From contig JASMDC010000016.1 of assembly GCA_030753015.1 (NCBI GenBank), positions 1 to 64,000 of the forward strand: DNA of 64,000 nucleotides, in the 5' to 3' direction. The position numbers and the translations under genes are program-made. Below are positions 26,721 through 34,661 of this stretch, piece after piece. The notes below the pieces were generated by a model. It searched no databases. It saw nothing but the letters and a program-made list of their open reading frames with translations, and had not been told where the DNA came from. This DNA is from Candidatus Undinarchaeales archaeon. Its GTDB lineage: Archaea; SpSt-1190; JASMDC01. Numbering within the stretch: the first letter of the stretch is position 1; each line of letters starts with the position of its first letter.

Positions 26721-27634
26721 CGTCCTTCCCTCGAACACTTTCGGATGTAGCCACATGCCTTTGTCGCTGCGACAGCCCCCTGTGCGCAGGCCATCACCAC
26801 TTGTGCCCAGCGACCCGTTACATCCCCTGCAGCATAGAGCCCTTGCACGTTGGTGCTCTGGTTATCGTCGACGACGACGAAGGAGCGGTCCGTATCTGCT
26901 CCCAGTGAAGAGGCGATCTCGGTAGCGGGCATGGAGCCGACCTCGACGAACACGCCTTCCACTGCCAGCTCGCGAGTGCCGTCAGCGTCCTCTATGCTCA
27001 CTGCTTCGACGAGAGGATCTCCCTTGATGGAGGTGATCCTGCTACCCTCGAGCACCTCGACCTTCTCTTTGTCCAGTCGTGCCACGAGGGACTCGTCAGC
27101 GGAGATGGCCCCTGAAGAGATGAGGATCACATGAGAGGCGACCTCAGAAAGGAGAAGAGCAGCATCGACCGCACGGTTCCCATCGCCAGCGACGGCAACG
27201 GTCCGGTCGCGGAAGAGCGGACCGTCACAGGTCGCACAGTAGGAAACGCCCCGCCCACTCATTTCCTTCTCACCGGGTACACCTAGACGCTGGACCTCGG
27301 TACCCGTGGCCAGTACTAAAGATGTCGAACTGTGCTCCACACCCGAAGCGCACCGGACGGTGAAGCCATCATCGGACCGTGTCGCCTTGAGCACCTCGTC
27401 CACCTCGACTCCGACCTCGAACCCGCGCAGCTGTTTCTCCATGGTCTCCATGAGCTCTAGACCTGTAGTGGCGAGGACTCCCGGATAGTTCTCGATGAGA
27501 TGGGCAGTCGCTGCTGTTCCGCCAGGCGCCCTACCGATGACGAGGGTCTTCATGCGACGGCGTGCTGCGTAGATACCCGCAGCCATCCCAGCCGGGCCAA
27601 GTCCTATGACGATGAGGTCGTACCGCTCTCCCAT
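26717..27634 (-). CDS. Thioredoxin reductase-like flavoprotein
   Basis: 305 residues. FAD-binding 'DLIVIGLGPAGMAAGIYAAR', redox dithiol 'SYCATCDGPLFRD' (CxxC) near residue 138, NAD(P)-binding 'VAVAGDGNRAVDAALLLSE', and C-terminal 'LYAAGDVTGRWAQVVMACAQG'. This is the TrxB family. The NAD(P) loop is atypical (GDGNRA rather than GGGxSA), so cofactor preference is uncertain. The track start at 27709 is upstream of a TATA-like 'TTTTTTAACG'; ATG 27634 fits leaderless initiation. It is the first gene of an operon with two epimerases. Confidence 0.88.
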   Translation of the reverse strand: MGERYDLIVIGLGPAGMAAGIYAARRRMKTLVIGRAPGGTAATAHLIENYPGVLATTGLELMETMEKQLRGFEVGVEVDEVLKATRSDDGFTVRCASGVEHSSTSLVLATGTEVQRLGVPGEKEMSGRGVSYCATCDGPLFRDRTVAVAGDGNRAVDAALLLSEVASHVILISSGAISADESLVARLDKEKVEVLEGSRITSIKGDPLVEAVSIEDADGTRELAVEGVFVEVGSMPATEIASSLGADTDRSFVVVDDNQSTNVQGLYAAGDVTGRWAQVVMACAQGAVAATKACGYIRKCSREGR

Positions 27635-27720
27635 GTGCACACGGGATTCGGTGAACGTTAAAAAACTAGGGTAGGCGCCCATCCAGATAGGCGAGGACGG
27701 GTCCGCCACCGGCCCAAGTT

Positions 27721-27957
27721 TTAAAAGGGATGGTGATGTTCTCCCATTCTCCTAAACCGCCATTTGTCACATAGGTTATCTTCTTTCATTTTCAGTGACA
27801 TCGGCGCCGTGTCCTCTTCTTGAATGATATTGGACAAGCAGGAGCCACCACAACTTTCATGAAGTTGGATGAGCCCCTGCCGTCCGAGTTTGTCTCCGGG
27901 CAAGTATCCAGTAGTGTCGCAGCTGATAAAAGCATTTCGTTGGTCGATGGTCATCAT
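27721..27957 (-). CDS. Small hypothetical protein coupled to a DUF1670 gene
   Basis: 78 residues. Its ATG overlaps the stop of the upstream DUF1670 gene (ATGA), which suggests a real, translationally coupled gene. It has 'HESCGGSCLSN' (CxxxC) in the middle and a His-rich end (GEHHHPF). No membrane segment. I do not recognise it. Confidence 0.45.
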   Translation of the reverse strand: MMTIDQRNAFISCDTTGYLPGDKLGRQGLIQLHESCGGSCLSNIIQEEDTAPMSLKMKEDNLCDKWRFRRMGEHHHPF

Positions 27958-28718
27958 TCGTTTATCCCCCCATTCTCGTACTCCTCGTAGAGCTTCAGGT
28001 AGTCGCGGACGAGGGGTCGGCTCATCTCAAGTGTCCTGGCGATCTCCTTGAGTGTCATCCCCTTCCGTGCGAGCAGCCTCACACGTTTGTAATCCTTGAT
28101 GTACCGATCACACGACTCGATGGTGTGATCCGTTCTCTTTGAGATGTCGGGCGTCTGATATCCGTCGAGGTGGAGGCGGACGATGATGCTCTTGTGTGTG
28201 GTCGACCGACCAAGGTCATGAATGATGCCACGCGTCGGGACGATCTTGCCCTCGCGCTTCATGTAGCTCCTGACATAGTTGCCGACGGTGAATCTTGAGA
28301 TCTTCAGGATGGCCGCAACATCGTTCTGCGTGAGGAGGCCGCCTTGGTCGAAGGCGTCCTTGAAGAAGCGAACGATGCACCTCTCCCGGACCTCGTAGAT
28401 CGAGGCACCGGCCAAGAGCGCGTCTATGTCCTCCTTCGATACAAGCGTGAGCATCACAGGCACGCACCGCGTGTTCCTGGCGTTCTGTCCGTAGTACGGC
28501 TTGTCCCCCACACTGGCAGCGAGCCATGAGAATTGGCCCGGCATCCCCGGCTCCATGTCCTTGAGTTGCTTCTTGAAAACTCCCACGATATCCGAGGCGA
28601 ACATATCCTGCACCTTGCTCCCGGACACGAACGGATAGTCCTCGTTCAGAAGATTCACAACAGCCTGGTGGAGGCCATACTCTACCTTCAACCTCACGGC
28701 CTCGGAGACCTTACCCAT
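27954..28718 (-). CDS. DUF1670 family putative DNA-binding protein (copy 2)
   Basis: 254 residues. The second half is DUF1670-like with two predicted HTH segments: 'LLTQNDVAAILKISRFTVGN' then 'VPTRGIIHDLGRSTTHKSII', and a terminal 'MTLKEIARTLEMSRPLVRDY'. The N-terminal ~110 residues are a mixed fold. The layout matches the neighbouring upstream copy along its length. These proteins look like transposase-derived or Sigma70-r4-like regulators; targets unknown. ATG 28718 lies 8 nt inside the 3' end of copy 1, so the two are translationally coupled. Confidence 0.75.
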   Translation of the reverse strand: MGKVSEAVRLKVEYGLHQAVVNLLNEDYPFVSGSKVQDMFASDIVGVFKKQLKDMEPGMPGQFSWLAASVGDKPYYGQNARNTRCVPVMLTLVSKEDIDALLAGASIYEVRERCIVRFFKDAFDQGGLLTQNDVAAILKISRFTVGNYVRSYMKREGKIVPTRGIIHDLGRSTTHKSIIVRLHLDGYQTPDISKRTDHTIESCDRYIKDYKRVRLLARKGMTLKEIARTLEMSRPLVRDYLKLYEEYENGGINE

Positions 28719-29601
28719 GTGATCGCCCCGGAACGGTAAAGGTGGACTTCCCCTCAGGATCGGGAGTGTCGGAGGGACTCCATTTTTCCCCCCCAAACTC
28801 CGAGGCAGCGATCCTGTCGATCTTCTCTTTCATCTCCTCGTCCTCCGAATACCTCTCGTACAGCTCGAGGTAGTCGCGCACCACCCGATCCGAGTTACCC
28901 GTGATGATGCGGATCTCGCGGAGCGTGTGGCCGCCACGATGGAGAATGACCACACGGGAGAAATCCTTGATATATCGCATGATCGAGGTCGGGGAGTGCT
29001 TTGTCCTGAGCTCTATCTCGGAGTACTCGTAATCCTGGAGGTGGAGCTCCACGATCTTGGCCTTGTGGCTGGTACCGGAACCCATATCCCTCATGGTGCC
29101 GCGGGTGGGGACCGTGATGCACTCTGTCTTCTGTATCTCCCTGATGTGACGCCCAATGGTGCGTGTGCTCTCACCAAGGATGAGCGCGAGGTCTGCCTGC
29201 GTCAACAGGCCACCCTGCTCGAATGCCTCGTTCGCGAGTCGCTTGATACGAGATTTAAGGAGGTCACCCTGCGATCGCGAAGCGGTCGCTGCGTCAGCTT
29301 CGAGGTCCAGAACGGTGAGGTGGACGGCTACGAGCCTCGCGTCCGTGATCTTCACGCCGGCAGGGACATCCTTGGAGACTGCATGGAATACGATCTGCTC
29401 TCCACTTCGCTGCCCGCCCATGTACACGTCGAGGTAGGTGAGGATGTCTCGGGTCAGTCCACGGCAGATGGCCCTCGGGAACTGATAGTCCTCGATGAAC
29501 ATCGTGTAGATCTGATTTTTCAGGCTCTTGTCCACAATGCTGCGATATTCACTGTCGATCAATTCCGTACTCTCAGTAAGGTAAGGCATCTCTGTCACCA
29601 T
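28711..29601 (-). CDS. DUF1670 family putative DNA-binding protein (copy 1)
   Basis: About 296 residues from ATG 29601; in-frame ATGs at 29649 and 29589 are alternatives. It has the same architecture as the downstream copy: 'LLTQADLALILGESTRTIGR', 'VPTRGTMRDMGSGTSHKAKI' and 'HTLREIRIITGNSDRVVRDY', then a charged tail of about 45 residues not present in copy 2. It is divergent from the Cys-rich surface gene at 29666 and shares the palindromic ACTTAAGT element with it, so regulation of that locus is plausible (inference). Confidence 0.72.
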   Translation of the reverse strand: MVTEMPYLTESTELIDSEYRSIVDKSLKNQIYTMFIEDYQFPRAICRGLTRDILTYLDVYMGGQRSGEQIVFHAVSKDVPAGVKITDARLVAVHLTVLDLEADAATASRSQGDLLKSRIKRLANEAFEQGGLLTQADLALILGESTRTIGRHIREIQKTECITVPTRGTMRDMGSGTSHKAKIVELHLQDYEYSEIELRTKHSPTSIMRYIKDFSRVVILHRGGHTLREIRIITGNSDRVVRDYLELYERYSEDEEMKEKIDRIAASEFGGEKWSPSDTPDPEGKSTFTVPGRSHG

Positions 29602-29631
29602 CAAGCAAGAACGGGAGACGGAAGAGCAATC

Positions 29632-29639
29632 ACTTAAGT
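29632..29639. promoter_or_regulatory. Palindromic TATA-like ACTTAAGT between DUF1670 and surface-protein operons
   Basis: The 8-bp palindrome is centred 30 nt from ATG 29666 (+) and about 35 nt from ATG 29601 (-). It could direct transcription both ways. Confidence 0.4.
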
Positions 29640-29665
29640 ATTCCGACATTTGGCGGTATCTGAGA

Positions 29666-31660
29666 ATGTTACATAGAGCTCGTTTGCTCATGGTAGTCGT
29701 CATGGTCGCGTGCGTCCTGTCGGTCGCACCCAATTACGGGGACAACGACTTTCCCGTCGCACCGTTCACGGAACAGCCGACCTGTGGTAAGGAGCTCTGT
29801 ATCGTATGGAATTGCGCTTCGACCAAGCTCCCTGCAACCAACGATTACCTCACATGTTCAGAGTGGGCCTGCACGAAGATGAACGATCGGGTATGCGCAC
29901 GATGGGAGTGCCTCACCGTTGATGTTCCCGGCTCGGACGACCAGACCTGTGCTTCGTTCAACTGCACGGAGTCCAAGGATGGACGATGTGTCGATTGGGA
30001 TTGCACCGACACCGACCTCCCATCGACAAACGACCGCGATACATGCAGCGAGTACCGGTGCGAACGGATCATCGACGGTACCTGCAGGGTATGGAGATGC
30101 ACAGTCGCGCCCTTTCCCGTGGACATCGAGGCCCCGCCCAACAGGCGCCCCAACTCACGACAAGCATGCTCTCGGTTCGATTGCACTGTCTGGGACGGTG
30201 ACCGATGCTTTTCGTGGACCTGCACTTACTCTATCGGATATCAATCCTGTTCCAAGCTTGACTGCGTCTCCCGTCATGGGACCTCCTGTGATGCCTGGAA
30301 CTGTACCGAGATGGATGTGCCGGGCCATGGTGGATACGAGGCGTGCGCCACATGGGAATGCGGGGCATGGGACCGTATCACCTTGAACACCACATGCTCG
30401 GGCTGCACCGAGCACAACCACTGCGAATCAGGCTGCTGCCTTCTCGGCGAGTGCATCGATAAGGTCGCCGATCCGGACAAGGACCGTTCCACATGCATCT
30501 GCTCAGGAGGTACGTGGAAGGACGAGAAGTGTTGCGGTGACGATCCCGGGGAGAGCTGGTGCTCCAGCGAGGGTGCATGCATCTCAGCGAACTGGGTCCC
30601 CGGAACGGACAGCGAGTTCTATTGCTCTCAGTGCAAGAAGGGCTCATGGAACGAGGACCGATGCTGCGTCGATGACGAGAGCTGGTGCGGGCGTTGGGGG
30701 CGATGCCTGTACGGGACATGGCTGCCGTTGTGCAAGCAGTGCTACAGTTGCAAGAACGGAGTATGCATCTATACCTGCAAACCGACGGTCCAGAACGGCG
30801 ACAAGAAACCTGATGATTGCATCTCCCTTGGCGGTATCTGGCGTGATGGGAAGTGCTGTGGCGACGACAAGGACGCGGACGGGTACGGTGAGAGCTGGAT
30901 CGGAACGACCGGTGAGTGTCGTGGTGGGTTCTGGTTCGAGCTCTCTGACAACCAGTTAAAGGGCCGCCTTGAAGAGGAGCGGGATAAGGAGGAGGCATCA
31001 CGCAAGTTCTCAGTCCCTGAGAGCGTGCTCGTGCTCCTCGTAGTCGTGGGTTGCGGTAGCTTCCTCTACTTCTTCAATAAGCGATCGGATGACGCGGAAC
31101 CCCCACCAGAACCGGGTCTCCTACCCACGCTCGAGGACGAGGGAACACCGAGCGAAGAGGCCGCGATCGATGACGAGGACATCATTGATATGGACGAGTT
31201 CGAGGAGGAGTTCGGCGATGGTGCCGGTGGAGAAGACCAGGAACTCGAGAAAGAGGGCCAGCCTGAATCCGAAGAGGGTGAGCGCGATCTCAGCACTGAC
31301 GAGATGCTCGGCGAGTTCGAATCAGAGGTTACAGAGGATGAGGATGAACTCCTCAAGGATGTAGATGAGCTCGAAGAAGGTGAAAAGCCTGAAGGGAAAG
31401 CGCCCTCATCAGCAGAGGAGGATGCGGCCACTAAGGATCCCGACGAGGACCTCTTCGCAGACCTGGGCTTCGACGGCTACGGAAACGAGGGAGGAAGGCC
31501 TTCTCCGCGCGCTACCCGAGGATACACTGATCCCCGCGTATCGGAGCTGCAAGCCAAGCTAGACAAACTCGACACACAGCTGGCGAAGGGGAAACTGAGC
31601 CCGGAACTCCACAATAAGATGCGGGAACGGGCCGAGAAAGAGCTCTCTGACCTTTCCTAG
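29666..31660 (+). CDS. Cys-rich surface protein with CxxWxC repeats, TM anchor and acidic cytoplasmic tail
   Basis: 664 residues. A signal peptide (about 1-22) leads into an ectodomain with twelve units of C-x2-[W/F/Y/L]-x-C at about residues 45-232. Next is a second Cys-rich section (about 245-430) with three copies of a 'GGxWxDxKCCGDD ... ESW ... G-x-C' pattern. A membrane helix at about 452-472 ('VLVLLVVVGCGSFLYFF') is followed by an Asp/Glu-rich tail of about 190 residues with a short C-terminal coiled coil ('KLDKLDTQLAKGKL'). No known domain is recognised. It is the first gene of a run with two small membrane proteins and a transglutaminase. An envelope structural role is an inference. 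Confidence 0.75.
   Translation: MLHRARLLMVVVMVACVLSVAPNYGDNDFPVAPFTEQPTCGKELCIVWNCASTKLPATNDYLTCSEWACTKMNDRVCARWECLTVDVPGSDDQTCASFNCTESKDGRCVDWDCTDTDLPSTNDRDTCSEYRCERIIDGTCRVWRCTVAPFPVDIEAPPNRRPNSRQACSRFDCTVWDGDRCFSWTCTYSIGYQSCSKLDCVSRHGTSCDAWNCTEMDVPGHGGYEACATWECGAWDRITLNTTCSGCTEHNHCESGCCLLGECIDKVADPDKDRSTCICSGGTWKDEKCCGDDPGESWCSSEGACISANWVPGTDSEFYCSQCKKGSWNEDRCCVDDESWCGRWGRCLYGTWLPLCKQCYSCKNGVCIYTCKPTVQNGDKKPDDCISLGGIWRDGKCCGDDKDADGYGESWIGTTGECRGGFWFELSDNQLKGRLEEERDKEEASRKFSVPESVLVLLVVVGCGSFLYFFNKRSDDAEPPPEPGLLPTLEDEGTPSEEAAIDDEDIIDMDEFEEEFGDGAGGEDQELEKEGQPESEEGERDLSTDEMLGEFESEVTEDEDELLKDVDELEEGEKPEGKAPSSAEEDAATKDPDEDLFADLGFDGYGNEGGRPSPRATRGYTDPRVSELQAKLDKLDTQLAKGKLSPELHNKMRERAEKELSDLS
29798..30361 (+). 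repeat. Twelve CxxWxC-type coding repeats
   Basis: The translated units read CIVWNC, CSEWAC, CARWEC, CASFNC, CVDWDC, CSEYRC, CRVWRC, CSRFDC, CFSWTC, CSKLDC, CDAWNC and CATWEC, spaced about 10-20 residues apart with Thr, Pro and Asp-rich linkers. The aromatic position is W/F/Y except once Leu. Confidence 0.85.
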
Positions 31661-31687
31661 GTACGGAAGACGCGGTCTTAGGTTCAT

Positions 31688-31700
31688 TTTATAAAATATA
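31688..31700 (+). promoter_or_regulatory. TATA box before the paralogous small membrane genes
   Basis: 'TTTATAAAATATA' lies about 35 nt before ATG 31730. It may give the small membrane proteins and the transglutaminase their own promoter, separate from the 664-aa gene. Confidence 0.5.
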
Positions 31701-31729
31701 CCCCCGGATACTTGTATCGGTGGTATGCA

Positions 31730-32095
31730 ATGGCTGAGACCGTTAAATTATCGATACTCTACAGCGTTGTCGTGAGCGGTATCCTTGTACTGGCCTTCGT
31801 CATCGCTTCGTTCTACGTCCCGCTCCTCGAGCTGGACCCTGAGAAGTTCATCGTGAACCTGCAGACGAACCAGTTCATCATCTCGTTCATCTTCGACTTC
31901 GTTTCGCTGGCTGCAGTGGCTCTCGGATTCGCCTCCCTCCTCCAGATCATGGAGAACGTGGAGACCGAGCTCGTCGATGGTCTTCTCGCGATCGCCCGGA
32001 CAACGGCCCGGACCGCGGAGAACATCAAGGAGATCAAGGCCAAGAGCGAGGCACCGGAAAAGAAGGATAAACCGAAGAAGGACAAGAAGGAGTAA
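31730..32095 (+). CDS. Two-TM small membrane protein (paralogue 2)
   Basis: 121 residues. Two membrane helices ('YSVVVSGILVLAFVIASFYV' and 'FIFDFVSLAAVALGFASLLQ'), then 'ETELVDGLLAIARTTARTAE' and a Lys-rich tail. It matches the proteins at 8037 and 32119 position by position in the helices and, with 8037, in the ELVDGL motif. ATG 31730 has GGTGG upstream and is preferred to 31712. Function unknown; the tail helix could be a coiled coil for assembly. Confidence 0.7.
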   Translation: MAETVKLSILYSVVVSGILVLAFVIASFYVPLLELDPEKFIVNLQTNQFIISFIFDFVSLAAVALGFASLLQIMENVETELVDGLLAIARTTARTAENIKEIKAKSEAPEKKDKPKKDKKE

Positions 32096-32118
32096 CAACT
32101 CCTACGGTTGGTGGTGGC

Positions 32119-32436
32119 ATGGCAACACGGACTAAACTCTCCTACCTCTACAGTATCGCCGTGAGCGCAATGCTCATATTCGCCGCTGTGATAGCGTCGA
32201 GCTTCCTCTCGTTCTCCGGTACTGACGTTGAATCCTTCATAACCGAGCTCTACTCCAACGCGCTCATCCTCATCCTCATCGGGATCATCGCCGCTATTGC
32301 GGTGATCTCCCTTGGTTTCTCGTCAATGATCACGCAGTCGGAGCGCTCAAACGGCGACCTCTGCGCTCGCCTCGATGCGATCGAGCACCAGCTCGAGAAG
32401 ATGAACGAACCGGAAGAGGACGCCAAAAAGGATTAA
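32119..32436 (+). CDS. Two-TM small membrane protein (paralogue 3)
   Basis: 105 residues, starting 'MATRTKLSYLYSIAVSAMLI', then a second helix 'ILILIGIIAAIAVISLGFSS' and a charged coiled-coil-like end ('ARLDAIEHQLEKMNEP'). It is the most divergent of the three paralogues, because the ELVDGL motif is replaced by 'DLCARLDAI'. A GGTGGTGG SD precedes the ATG. It lies 23 nt after paralogue 2 and 25 nt before the transglutaminase gene. Confidence 0.7.
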   Translation: MATRTKLSYLYSIAVSAMLIFAAVIASSFLSFSGTDVESFITELYSNALILILIGIIAAIAVISLGFSSMITQSERSNGDLCARLDAIEHQLEKMNEPEEDAKKD

Positions 32437-32461
32437 AGCTCTAACCTCTGCATCACTTGCG

Positions 32462-34654
32462 ATGTACAGGAGAGAAGCGCTCTTCATCATGCTTCTCCTA
32501 TCGATGCTCATTTCAGCGACCGAGATCGACGTCGTTGATCCTGAGCCCGTCGAGACAGGCGTCATCATCGCTCAGGAAGGCGAATATCTGGATGTGAGGG
32601 AAGTAGTCACCGTCCATGGATCGGCCGGCAAAAAGGTCGCGTTCACGGTCCCGTCCCTCATCTCAGAGGGACCCGACCTTGTACTCGATCCAACTGCGCT
32701 GCCCGCCAACACATCCTCGCTCGTCACGCTCGAGGCCTACTCTTGTCCCACTGCGCCCGTACACTCCTTCCGCACACTCGACGGTTGCCGACGTCGTGAT
32801 CCCACGAGGGTCACGGGCAGGCTCCTTAGCGTCGGTGACGGGACGGTCGTGGAAGAGAACGATACTGGTGATAGGTTCCTCCTACTCACGACGGAAGAGG
32901 AGAGCCTGGTGTTCAGGTACCGTGTGCTCCTTGACCCGCTCGTCACGGACCTCGACCCTTCGTTCCAGTTCGTGAAGCCCTATCTCAAGAGCGCCGATAC
33001 CTTCGACCTTCGGTTCGAGAACACACCTTGCTCCACATGGACCCTTCTCACCCATACGGTGGCTTCGGAGGACGATGTCGCAACGGAGGACGGTCCGGGA
33101 CTTCTCCGGCTCTACGGCACAAGGATGACCGGGGGCTATCTGGTCAAGCTCGGTCTTATCTCATGCGCGACGCTACAGGAGTACTTCAAGCAGCAGTACC
33201 TCGTCCATGTCGACGAGCCCGCCGTCCGCGAGCTCGCCACGACCATCGCTACCAACGCCAACTCATCCAGTATCGAGCGCCAGGCCGAGGAGCTCTTCTA
33301 CTATGTGCGGGACACGATCAACTACAAGAGGGACCGCTTCGCTCCCGGACAGGACTTCCCGGAGAGTCCCCGTCAGACGCTCGAGACGAAGCTTGGCGAC
33401 TGTGAGGACATGTCCATCCTTCTTATCTCGATGCTCCGTACGATCGGGCTCGATGCTAGATTGGTGCTCATGGACCTAGACCGTTCAGGCACGGACTTCA
33501 CGATACGGGAACTGATGGAAGGGAACTCGCTCACCTTCAACCATGTGGCAGTCATGGCGAGCTTCGGGCCCGATGGCCGGTTCGACAGGTCATCGGCCAA
33601 GATCATGGACGCCACCTGTAAGGAGTGTCTGTTCGGCGAAGCTACGGTCGAAGGTGTGCCATCCCTCGTCATCGACAGCGATGATGTGATATTCCCCATC
33701 CGCTCTTCCGGAGAGTGCGAGGGTATGAAGTGCGGTACCCGATGCTACTCCGGGCTCGGCCGGTGCTGTTCGGACTGGGACGGTGAGGAATGGCGTCCTA
33801 ACCAAGAGTGCTGTAATTCAGCCGATTGCCTGGGCAACTCCCTCTGCGAGAACGGTCAATGTGCGGTATGCGACGGACGCATCTGCGGTGGAGTGTGCTA
33901 CTCACGAAAGGACCACAAGCGTCCCTGCTGCTCGCACCTCGACTGCGGTACCTTCGAATGGTGTGAGCAGTACAGCTGTACGCTCGACAACTCGCGGCTC
34001 ACGACCGTCGGTGCGGGACTGCTCGGGTTCATCGTCCTTTTCCTTGTGTACAGGCTTCTCAGGCGGACCACGTGCCCACATTGCGGTGCGCACATACCCG
34101 CCCGCTCGAGCTTCTGCACAGCATGCGGTGACGAGATACTCTCATCTGAGGAAGAGGAGCGTCGTGCAGAGGTTGACGCCATCAAGCGATACGCTGTACA
34201 GGCCCGCAAGCGGGGAGCGTCCTTCGACACGATCGCCGACCGCCTCCTGGAACGGGAGTACGAAACGGACGTGGTCGACCTCGTCCTCGGCGATGTACGT
34301 AATGAGGAAAGCCGCCCCAAACGCAAGCCGAAAAAGAAGAGCAATAGCGGCCTCGACGAGGCCATGCAGTACGTGCTCGCCCGGCGTGAGGAGGGTTTCT
34401 CCGACGAGGCGATCCTGCACTCCCTCGAGCAGCGAGGCTATCAACCGGACGTCGTGTCCAAGGCCATGTCAGACGAAGGCCAGGTGGATCGGATCCGTCG
34501 CTACATCGCTTCTCGCAGGGAGGAAGGCTTCTCGGAACGCGAGATCCAGGAGGCGCTCGCACACGCCGGCTACGCCGCCCATGATGTAAGGGAGGCACTC
34601 GCTCCACTCACCAAGGGACCGAGCACCGACGACACCTTCAACGAACTTTCGTGA
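32462..34654 (+). CDS. Membrane transglutaminase-like protein with Cys-rich ectodomain, zinc ribbon and helical repeats
   Basis: 730 residues. Signal peptide (1-20); a beta-rich N-terminal domain; then a transglutaminase core with Cys314 in 'KLGDCEDMSILL', His361 in 'FNHVAVM' and Asp383 in 'IMDATC', preceded by 'YVRDTINYKRD'. A Cys-rich knot (about 420-510) is followed by a TM helix (about 518-537), a zinc ribbon ('CPHCGAH ... CTACGDE') and three helical repeats such as 'ARREEGFSDEAILHSLEQRG'. The catalytic domain is outside the cell; the ribbon and repeats are inside. Such domains act as cysteine proteases or cross-linking enzymes; which applies here is unknown. Cross-linking of the neighbouring surface proteins is an inference. 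Confidence 0.8.
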   Translation: MYRREALFIMLLLSMLISATEIDVVDPEPVETGVIIAQEGEYLDVREVVTVHGSAGKKVAFTVPSLISEGPDLVLDPTALPANTSSLVTLEAYSCPTAPVHSFRTLDGCRRRDPTRVTGRLLSVGDGTVVEENDTGDRFLLLTTEEESLVFRYRVLLDPLVTDLDPSFQFVKPYLKSADTFDLRFENTPCSTWTLLTHTVASEDDVATEDGPGLLRLYGTRMTGGYLVKLGLISCATLQEYFKQQYLVHVDEPAVRELATTIATNANSSSIERQAEELFYYVRDTINYKRDRFAPGQDFPESPRQTLETKLGDCEDMSILLISMLRTIGLDARLVLMDLDRSGTDFTIRELMEGNSLTFNHVAVMASFGPDGRFDRSSAKIMDATCKECLFGEATVEGVPSLVIDSDDVIFPIRSSGECEGMKCGTRCYSGLGRCCSDWDGEEWRPNQECCNSADCLGNSLCENGQCAVCDGRICGGVCYSRKDHKRPCCSHLDCGTFEWCEQYSCTLDNSRLTTVGAGLLGFIVLFLVYRLLRRTTCPHCGAHIPARSSFCTACGDEILSSEEEERRAEVDAIKRYAVQARKRGASFDTIADRLLEREYETDVVDLVLGDVRNEESRPKRKPKKKSNSGLDEAMQYVLARREEGFSDEAILHSLEQRGYQPDVVSKAMSDEGQVDRIRRYIASRREEGFSEREIQEALAHAGYAAHDVREALAPLTKGPSTDDTFNELS

Positions 34655-34661
34655 GCAAGCC

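Noticed and set aside
29632-29639. Insertion-sequence or attachment-site boundary
   Set aside because: ACTTAAGT is only an 8-bp palindrome at TATA distance from two starts; no transposase or flanking duplication is seen.
33783-34589. 268-aa plus-strand ORF inside the transglutaminase gene
   Set aside because: Shadow frame with Arg/Ser/Pro/Thr-rich composition; the main frame has signal, catalytic and zinc motifs.
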